Source of the DNA: Nitrospirae bacterium RBG_16_43_11
GTDB lineage: Bacteria > Nitrospirota > 9FT-COMBO-42-15 > HDB-SIOI813
Reading direction: 5' to 3'
Assembly (NCBI GenBank): GCA_001805165.1
Contig: MHEI01000054.1
Coordinates: 1-5,102, forward strand
Length of the DNA stretch: 5,102 nt
Each line of letters opens with the position of its first letter. Positions within the stretch are counted from its first letter, which is position 1. The notes beneath the pieces are model-generated. The model worked only from the letters and a program-made list of their open reading frames with translations. It was not told the origin of the DNA and ran no database searches. The translations under genes were made by a program, and so were the position numbers. This document shows, one piece after another, positions 1 through 5,102 of this stretch.

Positions 1-1513
1 CAAGACGGTCATTCTCAAAAAAACGGAGTACTGCTACCTCAGAATCGAGGAGCAAGGCTGATGATGAGGACGATAATGCAGCTATTTTTTCAATGTCAAC
101 TGTGGAGAGGATTTCTATTCCCTCTTCGTTTACCGTGTATAATTTGAGGATTTTCCGCGACATGCGGTGCCGTTCGACATCATTGCTTATAGAGCTTGCA
201 AGCTGTTGTCCGATATCTTCAAGAGAACTGACGGCCCCTGGTGTAAGATTGTGGACATTGGTAAATTCCATGACAATTACACCCACCCCTTCGCCTTTTG
301 CCGCGAGGGGAAGGTATATAATGGAAACAGTGTCTTCCCTTTTTGCAAATTGAGTGATATTGTTGCCATCAGAAAGGCTCGCCTCAGAGAGTGTAAGCAA
401 ACTCCGCCTTTCAAGAACCTCGCTCAATATACCTGCCCCGCTCCTTATCCTTATATCTCCTGTCAGAAAAGGAAACTTTAAAGTGGTAGCCTGCAGTACA
501 AGATCCCCTGTTGCCGGGTCTTTCATATAGATATGTGAATCTTCTGCCTCGACAAACCGGCGTAATGTCCTGTTTATGTCGTTCAGTTTCTGCCCCATAG
601 GCTTTTCTGACCGGATAATATTTGATGGCTCAGTCAAAAGTCTTTCTTCTACATTAAGCAGCCGTGATTTTTCAGAATCTAAGGCGTCCTGAATAGATTT
701 CTCAAATAAATTCATAATCGACAGGACAAATGAAATATCATCTTCAATAAAATTAATATTGTCATGTGTATAGTAAAGCCAAATCATGGCCTTGACTTCA
801 CCGTCTTTAGTAACGGGTATAACTGCCCCGGTATCACAATGATAAACTTCTCTTTTTTCTATTACACTTCTGATGATCGTATCTGCTTCTTTCTCATCTC
901 TGACCGGAGAGTTAATCCTCCCATTTTTGATGATAAGGTCAGTTCCGGTACAAATGTCCCTAAGGATCTTGTAACTGGACTCTTTGCTAAGTATGGTTAG
1001 TTGAGCTGAAGCAGCATGTGCCCCAAGAAAGGCAGTCCTCAATATAAGAGAGCTGACCTCATTTAATGCATGGGCATGGGGAATTGAAGAAAGGCTGACT
1101 TTAAGATCTTCAAGTACTGTATCCAGACGCCCTGATATGAGGTGTCTTTTATCTTCTATAACTGCTTTTGATTTAAGTTCCCATATCAGCCTCGCGGAAG
1201 AACCGTTCATTATCTCAGCAGGGTGGAGGTACATCGAGTAGATATCCTTATGGTATTTTTCCGGTGCAGTGTCAATTATTAAGCTGAGGTTCTGTATAGA
1301 AGAAAGAGTCTGTAACCGCTGAGAAAATCCTAAGTCAAGATTATTGGCGTACTTGTAACCATAGTCCGCCATCCTGAACCCCAGTGCTGATTTATCGGGG
1401 TCAATAAGCATCATTATAGAGAGGTCAGGGTCCATCCTCATGAGAGAAAGAATCTCTAATCCTTCCTTTCCTGCCCCTATTAGTGCAACCTTTATTTTGC
1501 CATCATGATTCAT
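1..1513 (-). CDS. Rossmann-fold/multi-GAF sensor protein, 3' end outside window (partial)
   Basis: This reading frame has no stop codon for 504 codons and leaves the window at its left edge, so the C-terminus is missing. Residues 8-20 carry a glycine-rich GAGKEG loop after a hydrophobic strand, followed by a second strand ending in the acidic LIDPD (about 36-40) and a third at LSLIIDT (76-82). This is the pattern of a Rossmann NAD/nucleotide-binding domain. A helical linker (about 108-145) follows, then a GAF-like domain (about 148-275), a second (about 308-448) and the start of a third (from about 460). The ATG is supported by an AAGG at 1523-1526, nine bases upstream. It overlaps the stop of the preceding DUF4388 gene by 11 bases, which implies translational coupling. 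Proteins of this style usually end in a histidine kinase, sigma-54 activator, GGDEF or HD-GYP module; which one applies here cannot be seen. No membrane segment is visible, so it is probably a cytosolic sensor. The ligands of the GAF domains are unknown. Confidence 0.85.
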   Translation of the reverse strand, partial: MNHDGKIKVALIGAGKEGLEILSLMRMDPDLSIMMLIDPDKSALGFRMADYGYKYANNLDLGFSQRLQTLSSIQNLSLIIDTAPEKYHKDIYSMYLHPAEIMNGSSARLIWELKSKAVIEDKRHLISGRLDTVLEDLKVSLSSIPHAHALNEVSSLILRTAFLGAHAASAQLTILSKESSYKILRDICTGTDLIIKNGRINSPVRDEKEADTIIRSVIEKREVYHCDTGAVIPVTKDGEVKAMIWLYYTHDNINFIEDDISFVLSIMNLFEKSIQDALDSEKSRLLNVEERLLTEPSNIIRSEKPMGQKLNDINRTLRRFVEAEDSHIYMKDPATGDLVLQATTLKFPFLTGDIRIRSGAGILSEVLERRSLLTLSEASLSDGNNITQFAKREDTVSIIYLPLAAKGEGVGVIVMEFTNVHNLTPGAVSSLEDIGQQLASSISNDVERHRMSRKILKLYTVNEEGIEILSTVDIEKIAALSSSSSALLLDSEVAVLRFFENDRL

Positions 1514-1988
1514 TATGAATTGCCTTAATCAACCCCTCTGATTCTAATCGTTTTAAAAAGACAAGCGTTTCATCAACAACGGTGTGGACTTCTTTTGCAG
1601 TCGTTTCTGATGTCAAAGGTTGTTCTTTTGTCTCTTCTTTTCCCTTATGTGTCTCCCGGTACTCTATCCAGTCCAGAATAAGTGCATGGATGTCTTTTTC
1701 TATCCGTACAGTTACATTTTTCTCAACAGATGTGCCAATATAGAAATCTGCTCCTTCCCAGTCAAGCAGATGAAATAGAGCCGATTCCCCACTGATGGAG
1801 CCTGTGCTTGCATCAACGATCCTCCCGTCTTTGAGGTAAATCTCTCCCTTTTCATTTCCTTTTTTTAGAAACAGAGTGCATGTTTTCTTATTGACAGACA
1901 GGACCTGAAGGACATCTGTAAGGTTTATGTCAAGGAGTGATCCGATATGTTCTTCTTCGGAACGGTATTCATCAGGTTGGTTAATCAA
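1503..1988 (-). CDS. DUF4388 (PATAN-type) domain protein
   Basis: A complete 161-residue protein. Residues about 15-110 match the DUF4388/PATAN pattern: a short helix with LLDINLTDVLQVLSVNKKT, a strand pair around a glycine-containing turn, GEIYLKDGRIVDAS (48-61), and the ESALFHLLDWEGADFYI helix-strand end (68-84). A charged Lys/Glu/Thr-rich linker (about 112-134) leads to a C-terminal helix (about 135-156). PATAN domains were first noted in cyanobacterial PatA-type response regulators and are common in delta-type signalling proteins, where they are thought to mediate protein interactions. There is no receiver or enzymatic domain here, so an adaptor role is inferred. The start is TTG at 1986-1988: no ATG lies between it and the upstream in-frame TAA, and a GGGAG lies six bases before it. 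Its 3' end overlaps the Rossmann-GAF gene, so the two products are likely partners. Confidence 0.85.
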   Translation of the reverse strand: MINQPDEYRSEEEHIGSLLDINLTDVLQVLSVNKKTCTLFLKKGNEKGEIYLKDGRIVDASTGSISGESALFHLLDWEGADFYIGTSVEKNVTVRIEKDIHALILDWIEYRETHKGKEETKEQPLTSETTAKEVHTVVDETLVFLKRLESEGLIKAIHNES

Positions 1989-1994
1989 GTCTGG

Positions 1995-1999
1995 CTCCC
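1995..1999 (-). promoter_or_regulatory. Shine-Dalgarno site for the TTG-started DUF4388 gene
   Basis: The minus strand reads GGGAG, six bases before TTG. This decides the start: the frame upstream has no ATG or GTG before an in-frame stop, and the spacing is normal for a ribosome binding site. Confidence 0.7.
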
Positions 2000-2009
2000 G
2001 TAAAAAAAG

Positions 2010-2015
2010 AGTATA
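2010..2015 (-). promoter_or_regulatory. possible -10 box upstream of the DUF4388 gene
   Basis: The minus strand reads TATACT (five of six matches to TATAAT) in an AT-rich stretch between the lytic transglycosylase and DUF4388 genes. Transcription would start near 2003, giving a short leader that still contains the GGGAG site. The hexamer 17 bases upstream (CCGATT) is a poor -35, and the gene may instead be read through from the transglycosylase gene 79 bases upstream. This is a weak call. Confidence 0.25.
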
Positions 2016-2067
2016 TAATTAGCAAAGGATAGAATCGGCAGATTTTCGACAGACTATACACCTTTTA

Positions 2068-4470
2068 CTACAGGGTGTCAATCCTCGTTTCTTCTTTATA
2101 CAGGCGGTTATATTCCATATAACTCCGGAAGACTTTTTTTACGTATTCACGAGTCTCTTTATACGGGATATCCTCAATGAACTCATCAAGTTCAACTCCG
2201 TCGAGTTTATTCATCCATCTCTCAACGGCCTCAGGGCCTGCATTATAACTTGCTATGGCGAGGAAGATGTTTCCGTCGAACTGAATGAGCCTCTGTGATA
2301 GAAATTTCGTTCCTAATTCTATATTTACCGCAGGATCGAATAATGATTCTCTTCCTGCATATGACTCTTTTGCCATACGTTTGGCAGTCCCTGGCATTAA
2401 CTGCATAAGACCTAATGCCCCGGCAGGCGATACTGCTTCTTTGTTAAACCAACTCTCCTCCCGAATTATAGCGTAAACCAAAAAGGGATCGAGACCACTC
2501 CTGACAGCATGTTTTGTAATCAGATCGCTGTATCCGGCAGGGTATACAAGCGGCCACAGACGATTGTCCGATCCGTATCCCTTGTCAGCGTTAAGCGACG
2601 GAATATATGGCCGTATCGTGTGCATAGCGCGATTATATTCTCCCAGTGAAGAGAAGATAGAGGCAAGCATTAAGGCTGTTTCTTTGTCATCACTAATCCT
2701 GTTTCGAAACCTTAGGGCTTCAGCAATAGCATCATCCTTTAAGCCAAGATAAAGAAGCAGCCGGATACGTGTCAGGCCATGCTTCTCAGGGTTCTTGCTG
2801 ACTTCTTCATTCGAAAACACCGCTTCCCAGTCATCCCGAACATAATTGCTGTTATCCTGAACATAATTGCTGTCATCCCGAACTTGTTTCGGGATCTCCT
2901 GAACCAGCATCCTTTGATTCCCGGAAAAAGATGCTGCATCGATCTCAGCACGAGGTTCAGGGTGACATACTGGATTTCCATCATCCCTGGTACCCTCAAG
3001 GTAATATTTCGAAAACAGACAATGGAAGGATTTACCAAAGTCACTGCATAACCCGCACAGGTCCTTATCCATTGCCTCATAATCCCCTCTTTTTTCCAGA
3101 ATCTTTGCGCGCCAGTACAATGCATGCGCCTTATATGCATGTTCACCTGGGGAATTAATGATTGTATTGAATGTTTGCATGGCTCCTTCCATATTGCCGG
3201 TCTTATATAATATCCATCCCTTTTTCCAGAGACTTTCAGCCGCATAACTGTTTAGTGGATATTCTCTGATTATCCTGTCTAAATATAAAAAGGCATTTTC
3301 AATATCATTACTTTCCGCATAGATGTTTCCGAGCCTGAACATTACCTCCGGGTATCTTTTATCTTTTTTATATTGTTTCACAAATCTCTTACTGGAAGCA
3401 ATAAATGCACCCTCCTTCCCCCGACGCAGGTAGTTCCTTCCGAGCCAATATACGGCCTCCGGGGCCTTTTCATCGTGGGGGTACTTAGCCAGAAAGAGCT
3501 CAAGGTTCTGTTCTGCCTCACTCGACATCCGTAACCTGAAATAAGACATCCCTAATTGGAAACTGGCATCTTTTTTAGTTGTCTTTGAGACACTTTTTTT
3601 CTGTGACAAAACCCGCTTATATTCGCTTATCGCCATTTCATAGTAGCCGGCATTATAATAGCTTGTCCCCCTCCTGTAGGCATCTTCTGCACTTAGAGGG
3701 AGATGGACCATCGTTTTTATTAAACGGGCCTCCATGCTTACAGGGTGATAAACCCATATTGTTCTAAAGAAATCCTGGGCATCTGACTCGTTGCCCTCCC
3801 GAAGATAACTCATTCCCATGTTGTACAATGCCTCAGGCACGGCTGAATCTTTCGGATAAACATCCATGAAGGTCTTAAAACCTGCCCTTGCCTCATTTGT
3901 GTTACCGGCGGTCAGGTAGTTCTTCGACGCCTTTAGCAAAGCCTTCTTTTGTAATCCTGATTCAGGGTATGAATCATAAACTCTTTTGTATAGATTTGCT
4001 GCTTCCATGGGGTTGCCCGTTCTTTCAACCGATTCAGCAGACCTGAATACTGCGTAATCAGCCATAAGCGGATAAACATGGATTACCTTTTGGAAGTATA
4101 ATGCCGAACCTTCCAGCCCGAGCTCTTCGGTGATATGTCCGGTCATGAACAAAGATGTGCCGGCAATTTCAGGGTTATTTATAAGTTGCAAATTATCTGC
4201 CAGGAACCTGAATTTTTCCAGGGCTTCATTGAGTTTACCAGCCTTATACAGACCTATAGCATCTTCAAAGGTGGATTTAGGAGATGATTCACGTTCATCC
4301 TTGTCCTCTCTCGTCAACGAAGAAGGAAATACATCTGTATTTTGTGATTTTTCCTCCACCTGATGGAGGGGGGTAATAGGAGGGGTTAGGAATGCAATTT
4401 CATTAGCATGAATATCCGTGACTGTGCAACAAATTATGACCAGAGAAATAAGGATGAGCCTGAATAGCAT
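2068..4470 (-). CDS. periplasmic TPR-repeat lytic murein transglycosylase (Slt70-type SLT domain)
   Basis: An 800-residue protein that cleaves the MurNAc-GlcNAc bond of peptidoglycan, forming 1,6-anhydro-MurNAc ends (family knowledge). Residues 1-22 form a signal peptide (MLFRLILISLVIICC core, probable cleavage after IHA), so it acts in the periplasm. Residues about 67-463 hold ten or eleven TPR-like helix pairs, longer than the usual superhelical scaffold. The SLT domain occupies about 645-785: REES with catalytic Glu672, GLMQLMPGTA (687-696), AIASYNAG (738-745) and IPYKETREYV (about 768-777), all well preserved. Residues 502-547 are an inserted repeat-derived segment (separate entry). A longer reading from GTG at 4519-4521 is possible but lacks a Shine-Dalgarno site and would put 17 polar residues before the signal peptide; ATG at 4468-4470 fits a leaderless transcript. 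Tandem TPRs suggest docking to cell-wall or envelope partners. The gene may belong to a unit with the downstream DUF4388 gene, 79 bases away. Confidence 0.92.
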   Translation of the reverse strand: MLFRLILISLVIICCTVTDIHANEIAFLTPPITPLHQVEEKSQNTDVFPSSLTREDKDERESSPKSTFEDAIGLYKAGKLNEALEKFRFLADNLQLINNPEIAGTSLFMTGHITEELGLEGSALYFQKVIHVYPLMADYAVFRSAESVERTGNPMEAANLYKRVYDSYPESGLQKKALLKASKNYLTAGNTNEARAGFKTFMDVYPKDSAVPEALYNMGMSYLREGNESDAQDFFRTIWVYHPVSMEARLIKTMVHLPLSAEDAYRRGTSYYNAGYYEMAISEYKRVLSQKKSVSKTTKKDASFQLGMSYFRLRMSSEAEQNLELFLAKYPHDEKAPEAVYWLGRNYLRRGKEGAFIASSKRFVKQYKKDKRYPEVMFRLGNIYAESNDIENAFLYLDRIIREYPLNSYAAESLWKKGWILYKTGNMEGAMQTFNTIINSPGEHAYKAHALYWRAKILEKRGDYEAMDKDLCGLCSDFGKSFHCLFSKYYLEGTRDDGNPVCHPEPRAEIDAASFSGNQRMLVQEIPKQVRDDSNYVQDNSNYVRDDWEAVFSNEEVSKNPEKHGLTRIRLLLYLGLKDDAIAEALRFRNRISDDKETALMLASIFSSLGEYNRAMHTIRPYIPSLNADKGYGSDNRLWPLVYPAGYSDLITKHAVRSGLDPFLVYAIIREESWFNKEAVSPAGALGLMQLMPGTAKRMAKESYAGRESLFDPAVNIELGTKFLSQRLIQFDGNIFLAIASYNAGPEAVERWMNKLDGVELDEFIEDIPYKETREYVKKVFRSYMEYNRLYKEETRIDTL
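2830..2871. repeat. two tandem 21-bp units at one end of the palindromic element
   Basis: Copies at 2830-2850 and 2851-2871 match at 19 of 21 bases, differing by two C/T changes. The first 12 bases of the unit recur at 2872, where the palindrome arm begins. On the minus strand each copy adds seven residues (SNYVQDN and SNYVRDD), so expansion by whole units keeps the host reading frame. Confidence 0.85.
2830..2966. repeat. palindromic repeat element (MITE/REP-like) inserted in the transglycosylase coding sequence
   Basis: The plus strand begins GTCATCCCGAAC (2830 and again 2872) and ends GTTCAGGGTGAC (to 2966). The arms 2872-2896 and 2942-2966 are imperfect inverted repeats, about 18 of 25 positions matching with one gap. 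The left arm is itself an 8-bp perfect hairpin, ATCCCGAA (2875-2882) with TTCGGGAT (2888-2895). A central stem pairs CAGCATC (2905-2911) with GATGCTG (2930-2936). Such elements, which read as IPNLFRDL on one strand and EIPKQVRDD on the other, are dispersed in many bacterial genomes (recalled pattern). Here it is translated in frame on the minus strand as about 46 residues between the TPR region and the catalytic part. No target-site duplication is evident. Confidence 0.8.
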
Positions 4471-4476
4471 TTTTTT

Positions 4477-4485
4477 ATTATAACA
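4477..4485 (-). promoter_or_regulatory. extended -10 promoter for a leaderless transglycosylase mRNA
   Basis: The minus strand reads TGTTATAAT, a full extended -10 (TGnTATAAT). It is followed by six A residues and then the ATG at 4470, so a start seven bases after the -10 box falls on the A of the ATG. No Shine-Dalgarno sequence precedes this ATG, which agrees with leaderless translation. The hexamers 16-18 bases upstream do not resemble TTGACA, so activity would rest on the extended -10. An AT-rich chance match is possible. Confidence 0.5.
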
Positions 4486-4509
4486 GGAAACGTCTGTGAA
4501 AGACAGGAT

Positions 4510-4529
4510 ACCCCCGTTCACCGAGGGGT
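4510..4529. other. GC-rich hairpin between cytochrome and transglycosylase genes
   Basis: The plus strand pairs ACCCC (4510-4514) with GGGGT (4525-4529) around a ten-base loop; on the minus strand a further G-U pair is possible. No T run follows on either strand, so it is not a standard terminator. The alternative GTG start of the transglycosylase lies in its loop, which would hinder initiation there. Confidence 0.35.
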
Positions 4530-4561
4530 TACGTTAAACGAAGGGCTGCGCGGGTCGTGCA

Positions 4562-4672
4562 TTAGTGACGGGTGATCCCTTTGCGGGCAATTTCAGGCTG
4601 CTTTGCAGTGGTAGTTTCAATCAGATGATGTGTCTTGCAGGAATTGGGATAGTCTTCAGTGTGATCGCACAT
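4562..4672 (-). CDS. possible 36-residue ORF overlapping the cytochrome 3' end
   Basis: An ATG-started frame of 36 codons, rich in Cys and His (Cys2, His4, Cys13, His16, His17, His36), with a PNSCKTHH stretch resembling but not matching a haem site. It begins 17 bases before the end of the cytochrome stop codon, with an AAGG about nine bases upstream, so it could be translationally coupled. It may be a small protein, the remnant of a longer cytochrome C-terminus lost by frameshift, or chance. I do not recognise a family. It fills most of the otherwise gene-free stretch before the transglycosylase. Confidence 0.25.
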   Translation of the reverse strand: MCDHTEDYPNSCKTHHLIETTTAKQPEIARKGITRH

Positions 4673-5102
4673 CTTCCCTGGCCTTCTTTGCTGCAGTGTG
4701 GGCATTTTTAATATTTGCTGAAACATCCTCCATCCTGAATGTATGCCATGACAGCCTTGCCTGCTTCATATAACCCACGGCAAGCGCCAGCTGTTTTTCA
4801 GATTCTGGAGTACTTTTCTTAACCTTCTGTGCATCTTTAACAAACTCTTCTGACCAACTGACCACTGTATTTGCCAATTCCATCATACTAAGGACATTCT
4901 TAACTTCCTGAGGTGCATTAGGAAGAATGCCACTATTATTATTATGGCATACAGTGCAAAATTCTATTATCTGGCCTGATGTAAGGATGAACGTCCCCAT
5001 CGAGCCATGACACGTTACACAGGACGGACCTTTACCCGATGTCTTCAACTCTGCATAATGCCTGCTTCTTGAAAAATTGACAAGCTCCCCCCCATGGCAC
5101 CT
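4656..5102 (-). CDS. multihaem c-type cytochrome, C-terminal part (partial)
   Basis: The frame is open to the right window edge, giving 148 residues of the C-terminus. It begins with RCHGGEL, the end of a further CxxCH site cut by the window, followed by a likely axial-ligand His in SRHYAEL. Two complete haem-binding motifs follow: CVTCH (residues 28-32 of this fragment) and CTVCH (49-53). The last 80 or so residues contain no Cys and are predicted helical, with a Trp-His pair in ARLSWHTFRMED; such helical tails are known in several multihaem cytochromes. The product should be exported and carry haem covalently, acting in periplasmic electron transfer, but partner and substrate cannot be inferred. 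The internal TTG at 5046-5048 is not the start, since the haem motif upstream is in the same frame. The N-terminus and total haem count are unknown. Confidence 0.88.
   Translation of the reverse strand, partial: RCHGGELVNFSRSRHYAELKTSGKGPSCVTCHGSMGTFILTSGQIIEFCTVCHNNNSGILPNAPQEVKNVLSMMELANTVVSWSEEFVKDAQKVKKSTPESEKQLALAVGYMKQARLSWHTFRMEDVSANIKNAHTAAKKAREDVRSH

Noticed and set aside
93..1000. Plus-strand ORFs opposite the Rossmann-GAF gene
   Set aside because: The minus strand carries one uninterrupted frame with domain-like sequence across the region; the short plus frames are shadows.
2058..2078. ACACC/GGTGT inverted repeat at the 3' end of the transglycosylase gene as a terminator
   Set aside because: Only a 5-bp stem with an 11-base loop, overlapping the stop codon and not followed by a T run.
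2830..2966. CRISPR array
   Set aside because: The repeats are directly abutting 21-bp units without spacers and belong to a palindromic element.
2779..3051. Plus-strand 90-codon ORF reading IPNIIAVI / IPNLFRDL
   Set aside because: It is the opposite-strand reading of the palindromic element plus flanking transglycosylase sequence. Such peptides are a typical artefact of this repeat class.
2772..3245. Minus-strand 157-codon ORF inside the transglycosylase gene
   Set aside because: Shifted frame of the transglycosylase; the in-frame product has TPR and SLT motifs, while this one shows no recognisable pattern.
4468..4521. Longer transglycosylase start at GTG (4519-4521)
   Set aside because: No Shine-Dalgarno site, location in a hairpin loop, and a polar 17-residue extension before the signal peptide; the ATG at 4468-4470 fits better. 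Not fully excluded.
5046..5048. TTG as the start of the cytochrome gene
   Set aside because: The frame continues upstream to the window edge and encodes the end of another haem motif (RCH), so the gene is truncated by the window and does not start here.

Overview
All supportable genes in this window lie on the minus strand, so the window reads right to left. The transcription order is: the 3' end of a multihaem c-type cytochrome gene (right edge), a gap of about 190 bases, a large exported TPR/lytic transglycosylase gene, a small DUF4388 (PATAN-type) gene, and the 5' part of a long Rossmann-GAF sensor gene that runs off the left edge. The moderate base composition, the multihaem cytochrome, the TPR-Slt protein and the PATAN/GAF signalling genes suggest a Gram-negative anaerobic or metal/nitrogen-cycling lineage such as Nitrospirota or the former Deltaproteobacteria. 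This is an inference from gene style, not a taxonomic assignment.

Right side (4656-5102): the C-terminal 148 codons of a cytochrome c with two complete CxxCH motifs, plus the last residues of a third at the window edge. A possible 36-codon ORF overlaps its 3' end. The gap to the next gene also holds a GC-rich hairpin and a consensus extended -10 box placed exactly six bases before an ATG, as expected for a leaderless transcript.

Centre (2068-4470): a periplasmic protein of about 800 residues, with a signal peptide, about ten or eleven TPR-like repeats and a C-terminal Slt70-type SLT domain with the catalytic Glu-Ser pair. Between the TPR superhelix and the catalytic part, a palindromic repeat of the type often found dispersed in bacterial genomes is inserted in the reading frame. 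It adds about 46 residues without breaking the gene and carries a tandem 21-bp expansion at one end. This is the most unusual feature of the window.

Left side (1-1988): a 161-residue DUF4388/PATAN protein with a TTG start and a good Shine-Dalgarno sequence. It overlaps by 11 bases the start of a long protein with an N-terminal Rossmann-like nucleotide-binding fold, two GAF-like domains and the start of a third. The overlap indicates translational coupling, so the two probably act in one signalling pathway. The output domain of the sensor lies outside the window. I found no tRNA, rRNA, CRISPR array or transposase gene, and no convincing rho-independent terminator.
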